Positions 1 through 12,341 of a stretch of 64,000 bases of DNA are shown piece after piece (position 1 is the stretch's first letter; each line of letters opens with the position of its first letter). The notes below the pieces were generated by a model that searched no databases, was not told the DNA's origin, and saw only the letters and a list, made by a program, of their open reading frames with translations. The stretch is taken from the NCBI GenBank assembly GCA_001939145.1, contig LSRX01001160.1, positions 108,174 to 172,173 on the forward strand, given 5' to 3'. Source of the DNA: Symbiodinium microadriaticum (lineage: Eukaryota > Sar > Dinophyceae > Suessiales > Symbiodiniaceae). The translations under genes were made by a program, and so were the position numbers.

Positions 1-360
1 GCCGAATTTCGTCTTCAGGGCCGAATTTCGTCTTCGCGGCCGAATTTCGTCTGCGCGGCCGAATTCGCCTTCAAGGCCCAATTTCGTCTTCAGAAAGGTA
101 TGCCGGAGCCTAGAAACGCCTGCCGCGTTTATGAATGCTGAGGATTTTCGCCTTCGGGTCGAATTTCGTCTTCAGGACGAATTTCGTCTTCGCGACCGAA
201 TTTCGTCTTCAGCGCGCCCAAAACCGAATTTCGTCTTCACACGAATTTCGTCTTCAGGGCCGATTTTCGTCTTCAAATATCGTCTTCGCGCACAATTTGA
301 GCTTCAGCTCCTGGCGAACAATTTCGTCTTCAAAAGCTTCGGAATTTCGGCTTCAGGGGG
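1..360. repeat. Degenerate ~19-bp minisatellite
   Basis: Units close to GGCCGAATTTCGTCTTCAG follow one another from the first base to about 110 and again from about 145 to 355, with unit lengths of roughly 14-20 bp and many substitutions. The core AATTTCGTCTTC is the most constant part. Two plus-strand frames stay open across it (giving EFRL-, NFVF- and ISSS-like peptides), but this follows from the repeat and is not evidence of a gene. The array probably continues left of the window. Confidence 0.9.
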
Positions 361-2174
361 GGACGAAACCGGGACCCAGTTTCCCGGGTCAATGTACCAT
401 TGGACAAACATGTTCAATGGCCCACATAAGCAACCTTACTGCCAGCAGCACGATGATGGAAAGATGTGTGCATCACAAGATGCGGATCATACCAGGATGC
501 TTTGCTTCTTACGCCGGAGACATGCTCAGAGATTCCATCCGGGCCCTCGTGACTACACGCCCAGACAGAACGGCACATAAGCAACCATAAGCATTCCCTA
601 GAAGCAAGCCTCGATGAAGTCCGCACGAAATGTGTCCAGCCAAAGGCACGGTGGCTCCTGCAATTCACATCTTGCCACAATGCTGGGTATGCTCTTCGAA
701 AAGATACTGTCCTTGGGACCAACCCATATCTGGTGGATCACTCGCGGGATCCTGGGTGAGAGGCAAACTCGCTGCGAGCTCTCAGTCCAAGCGAAAGCTC
801 TACGACTTCGCTATGAGGGGGCAAACACCTGCTATTGCCGCCAGCTGGGGGCAAAACCAGAGTGAGGAGGGCACACTGCTCTTCATCCCAAGCGTTGCCA
901 AAGTCTAATGCTTATGCAAGGTACAACATGCGGTGAGTTGCGCCTAACGCAATTGATTTGACTTTGAGATACTACTCTCTGTGTCATGCCCAGGCTCGCT
1001 GCTGTTCCTCCGAGGCTTTCCATGTACTCCCGGCAGCCTTGGCAGTCTGTGAATTGGAGACAAGCTTCACACGCGTGCCTGCTAGCATGAAGCCTCATCA
1101 ACCACTGTTCCGACTCAAGTGACAGGCCCTTTTCTGCTAGACTGGAGCTACTGTCCGAGTGCGTGCAAATTGCTCTGACAGCCTGAAAGAGGCCCAAGCG
1201 CTACAGACTTCTTCCTCCTATAAACCCCGAAGCTTCCGAGCCACACTGTCGCCATTCGTCTGCATTTTGCACGGCACACTCTCGGCGATCCCAGTGGTTG
1301 AATGAGCCTGGGCAACATTGGAGGCTGGGTTTAAGACCAAAAAGGCTTCCTGTGGAAACTCAACCACAGTCGATATTGATTTCTATCGGCAGCTGGCTTC
1401 CTCAGCAATTGTAGCTTGTATTGGCTCATGGTTGCTTTCTTGCTTCTTGCTGCTGTCACAGTGACGGCGGAACAATATTAAATGATTGTCCTCGTCCTCA
1501 AAGTGCACAAAAAAATCCACAGCGTCTAGGATCTGTGCACAAGTAAAATCCATGTGAATTGGAATGCTATCGTGGCATTGACTCCGTGCAGTCAAGGTGC
1601 CAATTGGACTGACGTCGAGTTTCGGGAAATCTCCGAGGACTGCCTGTTGCTCGCAGGTCGGTCGGTCGGTCGGTCGAGTCACAAGTCACTTCTCTAAGGA
1701 CCCTTGAAATCCCTTGAACCCCCTCTCTGCTCTCTGCTCTGCGCCTGTCTCCCACATCTGCCCCTGCGCTTCACCCATCCACCTTCCCCGTCCCGCACGG
1801 GCTTTTTGAATCTTCCTCAAGTGCAGACCGCAAAGAGTCAACAGCAGAACGGATGGTATCCAGGAGGGAGTGCCTACTCCTGCAAGTAGCCACGCAGGCT
1901 CAAGGAAGAGGGCCTTCCACGAAAGAGGAAAAATCCAAGGAAAAGCCCAGCACAAACGCCGAAAGAGAAAGCCAGGGAGAGGATCAAAAGGGAGTGCGAA
2001 GTGCAGCCAGGCCCCACCTGTTTGAAGAGGAATGCTGACTCGCAACACCCCGGAGCCTTCCTAGAGGGTAGGGGAGAGCTTCGTTGGACGGAGCTCCCCT
2101 ACACACCCTCCGTCCCCTGCAAGATGAAGAAAAACGACATGTAGTAAAAGTGCATCACCCCCCAATTTCCATGA

Positions 2175-2218
2175 ACACACCCACACACACCCGCGCACAC
2201 ACACACACACACACACAC
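2175..2218. repeat. (CA)n microsatellite
   Basis: An imperfect CA run with CCCACAC and CCGCGCA interruptions at its left end, then an uninterrupted CA stretch of about 20 bases. Confidence 0.95.
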
Positions 2219-4029
2219 TCTTTTGCACAACAGCCATCCGATTTATCGAAGCTCTCTGTGTGAGAATCTGACTGTACCGACGATGATCTGCTTTTTCTCA
2301 GGTTCTCAGCTTAGCCCTCGCACCATTCTCGTTGGATGGCCCTCGAAACCCCGACCTGCCAAACGAAATGTCTGATAAAGGAAAAAGCTTAGTCGCACAG
2401 CCACTCGGGCTCAAGTGTTGACACCACATGCCCAGGGAAGCAAACCATGTCAGCATCAGGCCCTCATCGGAAATCTGCTAGTCTGCTAGTTCTGTCCCTG
2501 GAACATAATTGCAGTCGGATGTATGCCTATGACCAACAAGAGACAGCAGGCAACAGCCCAGCTCAAGTAACGACGATTTTGAGACTGCCTACTCCAAAGC
2601 ACAGGCGGTGTCCAAACTCCTCGTGCCTGGAAGTTCTGATCCGCAGGGCCGAGCTGGCGAAGGACCTTGCATGAAGAGAAAGGAAGAGACGGTTTCGAGG
2701 AGCACAGGGCAAGCACCGGCCACCAATCTCGCTGGAACTTCCGCTTTGACCGCCGGCCTTGGAGGATGCCCCTTCGCTGCCGCCCAGCATGGACCAACCT
2801 GGGACGGTCGAAAGATTTCTTCAGAAACATGCATTTCAAACTGGCGGCTGCCATGCACGAGCGTGGGTGGTCCGCAAACTTGTCACAGCATTGTAGCCTG
2901 TCTCAGTAGAAGGACCTGTCTCGATTTCTTTTTGTGCCTGTCAAAACTTTAGGTTTTTCTCACTTCATCCTTCTCTCTTTGCCACCGGCTAGAAGCTTGC
3001 GACATGTCCCAGTCCGCTCTTTCGCATCAGACAATTCCTCCCCCGCCGGCCCGCGCCGGTTTACGTCACGACATGACTCCACGCTCAAGCTGGAGTCTCT
3101 CTGTCTCTAGAACGGCTGCACTCTCGCCTCCGCTTGTTTCGGAAAAGCTTGTAAGCTCTGCCATGCATTACTGAGAAAGCGCTGATCGTTGCTCACGGCT
3201 GTGGATGCGATGAGCCCCTGCGCCTAGAAATTGAAATGACGCACACAGTGGCAGTGGTGGGGGTGAACCACATTGTCCATGGACGTGGGCAAGCGAACGA
3301 ACCAACGGGCGGACGAATGCGCCGCCGGACGAACCGTCGAAGCAGGCGAAATCCATGGAAACAAACCCTTATGCATCGGAGGACTTGGGCGATGGTGGAG
3401 GTGGCGCTCCACTCCCTCCTGGTATCAGGGGCTGCAACTTAAGAACGACGGGATGGCTGGGAGATCAGGCCTCGAGCTGCAGAGTTAAAATCGATGATTC
3501 ATGCTTTCGATTTCCCAGGGTGCGATTGTGACTCAAACCTGGTGCTACCGGTTCTGATGTTAATTTTCAGGCTACTCGGAGGCTTTGCCTGCTTTGGGAT
3601 ATAGTTCCCGAACTCTAGCACCACATAGGAAATACTGAAGTGAAAACCACTGCACTGCACTCGATTGTTTGAATGCTCGTATCAGCACCAACCGTCACTT
3701 TACCCTGCAAGCACAGAATTCCAATAGAAAACATTGCAGCAATTGTGTGCCTCAGGCAGGGCACCCTCGCTGACCGCTTCATCGATCTTTGCTTCCACGG
3801 CCTGCAAACACGATCGACTTTACGGTGCTTGGGCATTCTAGCGGCAGGTGGGTCGGGGCTCAAGAGTTTCGATTTCCCTTGAAACCACAATCTTTCTGCG
3901 GGGACCCCCTGCCCCCGCAAATTTCTTCCTCTCTTGGGGTTGCAAGGCAGTGCAAACCTCTCCGGCTAAAGGGCAATATTCTCGTTTACTCTTGCCACCA
4001 TCACATGAGTATGTGTGCGTTTATGCCAT

Positions 4030-4343
4030 GTAATAACACAATATAGTATAGTAGAATAAAATAATAACACAGAATACACAATGTTATGATATAAAATACA
4101 TGAATGCAATAGTTTATAATGTGATATCATGTAAGACAGTGAAATAAAAAGTGAGGAAATGCAAAATAAATGCGATATAAGATAATATAATGTGATATCT
4201 TGTGGTCAACTTTAATATACCGCAATATACTGTAATACAACAAGATATAATATCATATACTAGACTGGAAAAGAATAGAATAAAATAGAACAGAATAGAA
4301 TATAATACAGTGCAAGGCAAGATACGATCAGATAAGGTAAGAC

Positions 4344-4374
<31 letters not shown>

Positions 4375-4914
4375 AGATAACAAAACACGTAGTGAAAAAA
4401 TATAAACCATAAAATAGTAAGCTACAGTAAGCTACAATACAAGTTTATGCATAATTTAAGACACTACAGGAGAGTATAACAGTACAATAAACAATACAAC
4501 ATCGCAAAATGTAATAGAGTTTAAGACCATATAGCATCAGACGAAACATGCTATCATGTAAAATAGTATACTATAACAAACCAGCAAGATACGATACTAT
4601 AATACATTGCCCAACAGTATAATATACGACAGTAAACAGACTATACAATAATATGACATAATGCAATACAATATAATATATTATAAAACAATATAGTATA
4701 ATACAGCATAATATAATGCAATGTAATATAGCCTGCTAATATAATAAAATATAACATAGTGTAATCTAATCTAAGAAAAACAACACACATTATAGGTAAA
4801 ATAACATAATACAACATGACCTAGCATCGTAAAATATGATTTGGTATCATGTAAGATTGTTTGATATCACACAATATGAGATAATGTAATGTAATACAGC
4901 CTAGTGTGACATAG

Positions 4915-4945
<31 letters not shown>

Positions 4946-5075
4946 CCTATTGGTATAATATGATATAGTATGATACAATATGACATGATAGAAAATAGAA
5001 TAAGGTGGTAGAATATCATATACTATCATATCATATAACATAGTCTCATATAATATATCGAAGTATAGTACAGGC
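4030..5075. repeat. AT-rich low-complexity tract
   Basis: About 1 kb built almost wholly from TATAATA-, ATATAA- and GATAA-type words. It includes a (GATAA)n run at about 4,334-4,380 and a pure (TA)n run at about 4,918-4,944. It ends abruptly in G/C-rich sequence with a poly-C run near 5,117-5,131. The composition change at both edges is sharp. Confidence 0.9.
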
Positions 5076-5285
5076 CGGTGGGGGGTCCTTCCGAGCCCAT
5101 TCGGCCCCCATTGGGCCCCCCCCCCCCCCCACTTCGACCTGTTGCAGCATGCATCACTCTTTGGGATTATTGTTCAAGCCCGCTTAGTCACTTGCCACTA
5201 CAAACTACAAGGGAAGCATCACAATCTCTCCTCGACACAAATTCAATGTGCACTACACAAATCCCTCCCCATGAAGTGACTGCAA

Positions 5286-5953
5286 ACACCGTTAGTGCAA
5301 GAGCTACGTTGGCCTTCAGCTCGTCGCGAAGCGCTGCTGCACGCTCGCGAAGCTGGGTGAGTCGCGCAGACTCCATGGCAAGCAGAGGTAGGGAAGCGAT
5401 GGGTTAACGTGTCTTGCGTCGTACTATGGGTCCTGGGAGCACTGTTACGGAGGCAGAAGCAGGAGGGCCCATGAGGCAGAGTCTTCACAAAGGTGTGTCA
5501 AAACCTTCTTGACTTTCTGCAAGAGCAACTGGTTTTGCGGATCTTTTGGCTGCTGACTCATGCACCTGCGAACCAGTGCCAGCCAGTTCCAGCTCAAACA
5601 TCGACACCCCATACCTTATCTCTGCATGGGTGTTATGGACAGCCTTGATACCCAGGTTCGGGGAGAAGAACGAGCTGCTAAAGAACGCACTAAACGTTCA
5701 GGGAAGGGTACATGTCGTTCTCAACATTGTCCGAAAACTCCAATTTAATCATCACTGTTTTCTGGTAATCATGGTAACCTGACTGGATCATGCGTGCCAC
5801 AATGCGTGTTCCTTCTGGCCATAACCGTTGAACTTCATGCGCAGATAATAATTATAAGTTTACTTGGAACTCCTACGTGGTGTATTCAACACTCTCCTCG
5901 GCCGTATCGCCTCAAAACATCGTAGCTTTGTCAAGACTGTTGTTGAAAAGTCC
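5286..5953 (-). CDS. Unidentified multi-exon coding region
   Basis: Three minus-strand runs look coding and join in plausible phase. The first, 5,877-5,953, starts after TTGCAG, ends before GTAGG and reads ...VLTKLRCFEAIRPRRVL. It continues in frame into 5,832-5,696 (RLWPEGTRIVARMIQSGYHD then KTVMIKLEFSDN). A third run, about 5,488-5,682, reads SFFSPNLGIKAVHNTHAEI and then YGVSMFELELAGTGS. A fourth, about 5,286-5,376, gives a charged helix (SARLTQLRERAAALRDEL). I do not recognise the family. There is a faint likeness of the HAEI...MFELEL stretch to the C-terminal part of TDRD9-like helicases, and the strand matches the upstream helicase gene, so these could be its last exons. The exact exon between 5,682 and 5,696 is unresolved because the frames do not join simply. 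Confidence 0.45.
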
Positions 5954-8900
5954 CTGCAACGACGATGCATTCAGCCCACCGGAAATTTGTGAACTCATTC
6001 TTACGCATGCCTGCCTCACCACGATGTACGGCAGATGCTAAGCCAACATCCAAGATTCCGGCCCAGGGGGGGCCGAGGCATCGCAGCACTTGCAGCGATG
6101 CTTCTATCCGGTTGTGTATTGGTGTGCAGAGATCCTTGTCTTAGGGGCAAGGAGCCTGACGATGCTTCGCCCGGCGCACAAATGGCCCCCTCAAGCCCAC
6201 CAAGGATTGTACGTCCTCTAGTTCTCTATGCCCGTGTCCTAAACTTACTTTCGACTGCGTCAAAAGTAGGCCGGACTGATAATACAAACATGACGTTACA
6301 CAATCCGAAATACATCTGGAAGCAAAGCCACTTGACCCAAAACAGCTATGGCAGCAAAACCACATGCAATTCCTTCCGAAGTCACCTGGCCCCGACGGCC
6401 AAAGGCCTAGGATTTGGCTGCATGTTGGCTTCTGAACGATACTCCGAGCTCCAGTCATCGTGCCCGGGGGCGGCAAGATCGTAAGCCCTGTGATTCGCAC
6501 CTGTGTCTTGCACTTGACACCCACACAAGACTCAGAAATCTGAATCAGGCTGCACCGTCCCTTCTCTTGAATGCGCAAGCCACAGCTCAGGCCAGCCTGA
6601 TCAGGACCTTCTCTTCCGAGCAAGGACGAGCAAACCTGGAGTGGAGGCAATATTCTCCCACCAACAGAACATCAACACTTTCGATGTAATCTGAGCCGCA
6701 CAATCAAGCCTTTTATTTTATTGTTCGCAGAAGATACTTTGTATGCCGGAGGTATTTAGGGCCCCGGCGCCCCAGTGACACTTGAGGTTGGTGCGCATCT
6801 CGCACATATAACCTGACTTGGTCTGCACCTTCTAATTCGGATACCGTGAAACGGCTCTGCAGCTGATGATGAGGAACAGCAACAAGTGACAAGAGTTGGC
6901 AAGAAGGGGCATCCTAGTGCCGACTCGAAGCAGTCTCACACGCAATGGAAAGATGGGCTCGCTGCCCATGTTCGAGCGCCAGTACGGAGAGCCCATTGTC
7001 CGCATTCCGTTGACATGCCACTTCATGCCTTTCACACGAAATGCCCAAGTCGCGGAACAACGTCGCTCTATCTATCTGTGATGACCCATCTATCACCTTC
7101 CCTGAGGCACCGTTAAGGAAGTTTGGAGAACCAATCTTCGAAGCTTCGTGCCTGAGCTCGGATCAAGGATTTCGCGTTTCTTCGTCATCTCTCCATTGCA
7201 GCTGCACAGGGATGGAAAGCTTGGGCAGCAAGCCAGATGCCTTGGTCAGACAGCACCTGGAAGCTCCCCGGATCGGAACCCCGTGATCTGTGGCCATCTG
7301 TGGCCATCTGTGGCCATGTGAAGAGCCGGCCTTGAACTTGCAGGGCTGCCGCATCAACCTGGAGACGGCGTCTCAGATAAACGCGTAAAGAAAAACTTCC
7401 GACCGCCTAACAAATCCGGCATCACTGCGCAGAGCGCCCCGATAACGCAATGGCATTGCGTTCTGGGAGGGTGGGGCCTACGAATTGGCAAGCGGCTGAT
7501 GCAACAGCTGTGCGACCAGCGGCATTTGATGCACCTCAGGCATCAACGAGCTGATGGCTTTCCTCCGTGCTGCCCTGCAACTGCGGCTTGCGGATGCAAA
7601 ACGAAACCCACAAGACTTCGGAGCCCTCTCGCAGGCAGGTGTGCCAAACTGTTAATTGCTGAGGCAACCGCCACATCACTTTGTGGAACATGAATTTCCC
7701 GGTCATCGCCGCATTCGATGAAGGCAATCTCAAGAAAGGCCCACTAGCGACTTAGTACATCCCCGGTTGGCAGAAGATTCAGGCATGCGCGTACCCACCC
7801 GCTCGATGAATTCAAACGATGAGAAACAGCAAACATGGGAATCACCCTCCTGACTTCCAATTTGTGACAGCAGCAGTGCTTTCCGGCAGGGCCAGCTAGG
7901 CTACCACACCGGTTCCGTGTCAATACAAATTCCTTTCAGCCGTACACTGCATGTTGTTCTCTCCAGAAATTCCTAGAAGATATGGAAAGCCGGACATGCA
8001 GCAAGGATCACCGGACCTGCACCGGGCAAACGGACGAATACACGGACAAAGCATGCAATGTAAGCTTGGTTTTGAATACCAGCCGTGCTTCGGATGGAAT
8101 TCAAGGCATTTCATGGTGTTGCGTTGAGCTACTCAGAGCAAGATTGAGGCTGTCAACACGAAATTGTAGGTGCGCGCCAAATGTTCGCAATGTTCTCTCT
8201 CAGCTGACCTAGAGCTTGAAAAGTTGCAGAATCGCTTCACAGAACTTAAACAACCATGACTAACTACTCTACATCGAACTACTTTGCAGGCTGACGAAGT
8301 GAGCAAAACACACCTTGCATGTGCTTATATGACTCAGCGCGGCATGACCGAACTTTCCTCTGGCCTTGCCGGTGTCATTCAGACTCACATCCTTTGTAGG
8401 GGCCAAGCTGTGGCAGAACCTTGGTTCATTCAGTTCGTCCAAGCTGGCAGCTTGCAGCAATGCCCTGAGATTGAGCAAGAAAGCGGGCACGAAGCTTCAG
8501 CAGGAAGCTGATCGTTGGACGCCAAGCCCAGAACTCCCAAAGGTTGTTGACATCGGCCATCTCTGCAGGCTTTATCCTGGCACGAGAGGGTTCCCAGGTG
8601 TGTCGGAGCACCTGCCTACGTCTTGACCTTCCCACCGTGGCTTAGTTGCCGCGGCAATACAAGCGAGCCGGGCCAGCTGCTGCAACAGGCAAGTCCTGCG
8701 GGCCCGACCAGCACCACAACGACAAGCGCTTCTGCAGCCGCAGAAGCAGCTGCAGCTCGATTCGCTGCAGCGGCAGGTGCAGAAGCAGCAGTGCTGGCAG
8801 CTGTGACAATGACAGCGGCAGCAGGCAGGGCAGGGGAACGCTTCAGTGCCATATCCGGGATCATGCGTTTCTGGGAACCGCCTCGGTAACGGATCAGCCC

Positions 8901-9335
8901 TCCATTCAAATTCGGGCGAAAACCCACGGTTCAAAACCCTACGAGGAGCAGCTGGCGTGGGCATGAAGACCGAATGCGCCGGTTCATCACTGCCCCTCGA
9001 TGAGCGCATTGCAACGAACCGTCCGCAGCGAGCGTGTGTGAGTGGGTGAAACTACTGCTACGACGACAAGTACAACGACGACAACAGCAACAGCAATTTT
9101 TCAATTGAATGCGGCGCGAGCGTGCTCTGCGCATTGCGGGCGTTCTGCTTTGCCCGACACTCACTGAAACTGATGTGGCTGGTTCTTCACTCCAAATAAC
9201 TACCCTACTTGACCCTGACAAGTTGGTGAACCTGAACCTCAGAAATGAAGTCTCTGCTGAAGAAATAGCTGACATGTACAACCTCCGACACCCTCTGCGT
9301 GAGCCCGTCCTGACGTCTGAGGAAGATGCAGCCTC
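5954..9335. other. No recognisable gene; introns or intergenic
   Basis: Both strands carry only short frames without family resemblance. Visible structure is limited to a 10-bp unit (TGGCCATCTG) repeated three times at about 7,291-7,320 and a GCA-rich stretch near 8.73-8.83 kb. If the exons at 9.4-9.9 kb and 5.3-6.0 kb belong to one gene, this is intron plus unrecognised small exons. Confidence 0.4.
8729..8830. repeat. Imperfect GCA/GCG trinucleotide stretch
   Basis: Dense GCA, GCT and GCG triplets give alanine-rich frames on both strands (for example ASAAAEAAAARFAAAAG on plus). Neither frame has other support as a gene. Confidence 0.7.
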
Positions 9336-9422
9336 TTAGGGGCGTTTGTTGGCTTGCTCTTGGGCCCAACATTGCTTGGCCCTCTTGTGTCGTTTCGAGA
9401 TGGCATCATGGACAATACTTAC

Positions 9423-9884
9423 CCGCAGGTCTGGATATTTGCGTCGGCTCATTCTAGAATAGAGCCCTGCCGTCATGGAAGCGTGGTTGTAGACTGTGAC
9501 GACGTTGGAGGCAACGAGGCCAAAGGTTTTGTAGGAAGTGAAACGACGCTTCATGTCGTCATGTTTCCACATCTTGGAGAAAAACGCCCCCACCAGACCA
9601 CGGACTTTAGTGGGTGTTTCAAGCTCCATGCAGTCCTCATCATGGCCCGTGGCTATAATGACCCGTCCATCCTTGGTGAGAACCTGCCGAACCGTCATGG
9701 CACGGTCCCAAGATAGGCCCGATTCGGTTTGGACCTTAGTGACTGACCTAAGTAGCACAGGGACTTTGCTGAGTGCAGCCAACTTCGTAAGTCCACCGAT
9801 GACCACGGGCGAACCCACGTTGAAACCAGCCAATGCTTTGATCCAATCTTTGCAGTGCTGGAGTCTGGAGCTGATGTACCACAT
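9423..9884 (-). CDS. Coding exon(s), probable 3' part of helicase gene
   Basis: A minus-strand frame stays open for about 150 codons and ends at a textbook donor (CTGCGG|GTAAGTATTG, boundary 9,423/9,422). It includes LTKLAALSKVPVLLRSVTKV, TVRQVLTKDGRVIIATGHDE and VRGLVGAFFSKMWKHDDMKR. The VRGLVGAFFSKMW segment resembles the [LI][IV]AGAF[YF]P segment of the OB-fold region that follows HA2 in DEAH helicases, and the position and strand fit. The rest does not match that domain well, so the identity is an inference. Known exons of the helicase gene are much shorter (16-93 bp), so this run may hide in-frame introns. Confidence 0.5.
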
Positions 9885-10539
9885 TCTCCCTGTGGTAGGG
9901 GGTGCATCATTTTCCGGTGACGTATGGTACAGGGGCCGAATTTTCCTGGGGCGGCTCGTATGGCGGGTTGGCCTTGGGCGGCGGTGGAGGGGTATGTGTG
10001 CTGCTCTTGCCTGTGACGATCAGATCTTTACTTCCGAGGAGTAAGCTGGGGTTCGCAGCGAGGAGAGCAACTTTTCCCAGACCGCTGTCCTCAATGAACC
10101 CGCATTCCAGGAGATATACTCTATACCCTTGTCCCCTTGGTATCCCACTTTCAACTTCGTGTGTGAGCGAGTGTTCTGCTCCGGCTGAGCCGGAGTACCT
10201 CCAAGCGCTGCCAATGTAAGGGTTTTTTTATTTGTTGCGCTGCCAATCTGTTGAGCCACTCTAACCGCCTTCTGATATGATCGTTTGCCTTGCCCTTCAG
10301 GAGCTAGCTGGCTTCCGTGGGTCAGATTACTGTGCTGTTTCGCTACGCCCATATTGGGCACAGCTCCTGCCGGAAACCGACAACCCTCACCTCTGGGAGC
10401 CTCTCCAACTCTGCAACCTCAGATTGCTCCCTCACGGACTTGGGACCGGGACAACTAACTCAGGCAGTGGCGAATGCCATGGCGAGCGAGGAAAAGGCTA
10501 ACGGCGAACTGTACTACGCCTGACCTCGCCTGAGCCGAG

Positions 10540-10612
10540 AGGCTTTCGCGACGACAACAACAACAACAACAACGCTCATGACGACGATAACGACGACTAC
10601 GACTACTACTGA
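10540..10612. repeat. AAC/GAC trinucleotide repeats
   Basis: Runs of CGACAACAACAAC followed by GACGACGATAACGACGACTAC-like triplets. A shorter similar run (ACGACGACAAGTACAACGAC) is at about 9,058-9,085. Confidence 0.85.
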
Positions 10613-11574
10613 TTCTTCGACTGCTACTATCAACTCCGCCCGGGCTTTGCGGAGAGTTTGTTCAAGATGAGCACGTCAGAGACTGGGCTGCGCTTCAGCA
10701 CCACCGTTACTATGGACGCTCGCAAGCGAGAACAAAAGCATTGCGCATGCACACTTCGCATTCCGCGGTCCTCATGGGATCGAAGCCGCAATTATTGATC
10801 TTCCCCTTATTCCTCGGCTGCTTGTTCTTTGGGGCAGCCGTCTTGGAAGGGACACATCAGCAAGTTGACGTTTCTGAAATCTGGCACTGGCCGTCACCGG
10901 CCCAAAAACCGGTGCCTTGCCAGGACCAGCCAAGGGTCTTGTTCTGGGTGTTGATCTCACCTGTGCAGAAGCATCAAGTTGAGTTGTGGGGGGACGCACA
11001 TGCTGCGCACTCACATCCTTGCAGCCTGTGCTTGGGTCCTGAAGTCCTTGTGTTTAGTCAACTGCTGAATCTGCGCCTTGCACGAAGGACGGCTGAAATG
11101 CCCCCACCAGGGCAAATTTCAGGCGCACATAATCCTGACACACAGGCTGCAAAAAGCAGCGTGTGAAGATTTCAACATGACCTGTCGTTGCCGAGGCGGA
11201 TACAGTGAGCAAGGATGGCTTTACGTGCACACCGTCAACACGTCGACATGAAGCGGAAGTTTGAACGGTGTTCCAACGTCCTTCGTGAAGAGACCCTCAA
11301 CCTCCTCCGGCTTCAGCTGCTGGGATCTGTGCTCGGTCAGAAGCTCTCCGTTTTCGTTCGGACTATCTTGATGCATTTGACATTTGCATCGCTTGGTAGT
11401 CACCTCGTGTGCAAGAAATACGCGTCGCCTCTTGAGCCTGGAGAGTGCTTGAAGTGCTGGATGTGCCTTCCAAGACCAGCACAACTTCGCAGATCCCTTT
11501 AAAAGGCATAGCCGCAGGTCGCATCGAATCTTTAAGATGCTACCCCGACACGAGCATGAGCCTTGGCACTGGGC

Positions 11575-11672
11575 ACAGCGGCACCCAGCTTGGTGGCGAG
11601 CTCAACCACCAACGCTGCAAATTGGCTCATACCTGCCGTACACCACGCCCCGTAGACACTTTGAAACATTTG
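11575..11672 (-). CDS. Helicase gene: probable late exon (after HA2)
   Basis: The minus frame reads FQSVYGAWCTAGMSQFAAL and then VVELATKLGAAV. It matches the shape of the segment before the OB fold in DEAH helicases (an aromatic-rich helix, a WC pair, then a leucine-rich helix of the WCxxxxLSxxxLxxxxxL kind). It lies downstream of the HA2 exon on the same strand. The exon ends are not defined. A further possible coding piece (QQLKPEEVEGLFTKDV) lies at about 11,250-11,340. Confidence 0.45.
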
Positions 11673-12260
11673 TCGAGCGCTGCTTGCCATCGCAAACTTG
11701 GCAGGACCACGGCTCACAGAAACGCAGCTCTGATCCAGCCAGCTGTGGTAGGCTCTCGCCTCAAGCTAGGCCCAGCTTGTACATTCGCATACGCTTAGAA
11801 CTTCTCCGAGGTTGGGAACAACTCACACCGGCACAAAATACATGCCTGGGTCTTCGAAACGGTAAGGAACTCCTTGTAGAGGTTCCTATACCTTTCGAGC
11901 GGCCAGAAAGCAGGAAGCGGTTGAGCACGTATCGACAAACTGCCACATTCATTGCAACTTCCATGAGAAGGACCCTACGAGATTTGTACATTCGTCGGCT
12001 TGCAGTGATGGGCACATGATCGGCTCCGAGAACTGTCCGTCGTCAAAGCGGGCCCGGGTGATGTAGTTGTGTGCGAGGTGTGCAGGGAAGTCCTGACCCA
12101 CTTTCACAAAGCGGTCTTGGGCTAAGGGACCAGTGATTGCTCCGCTATCGTCCTCAAGATTCCGGCAGTTGGCTGGAGCTGCCATTTTGAACACATCCTG
12201 ACGTTCTCTCAGATGTGAAGCCGGGAAGCCCGATTCTGCAAAAGCTCCCGCCCATGCTGC

Positions 12261-12341
12261 CTGTGTGCTCAACGCAGCAGCTATCACCACACCATCTCCT
12301 GGGATTCCCAAAGCCCAAGAAAGAACCACGAGCTTGGTCAG
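12261..12341 (-). CDS. Helicase gene: HA2-like exon
   Basis: This is an 81-bp exon preceded by GGATCCAG. It reads LTKLVVLSWALGIPGDGVV and then IAAALSTQ, matching the HA2 consensus L-x-K-L-[LIV]2-L-[GS]-x-[AVF]-[LF]-G-x3-[ED]-x2-[VIL]-x-[IL]-AA-x-LS, the diagnostic helical domain after RecA2 in DEAH helicases. Length and phase (27 codons) are clean. The helicase gene therefore extends at least this far. Confidence 0.8.

Larger units (their letters stand above)
361..5285. other. No recognisable gene
   Basis: I see no exon that I can tie to a family. The stretch holds mixed-composition DNA with short chance frames on both strands, the CA microsatellite near 2.2 kb and the AT-rich tract at 4.0-5.1 kb. 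It could include introns or the 3' end of the minus-strand exons at 5.3-6.0 kb. Confidence 0.5.
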
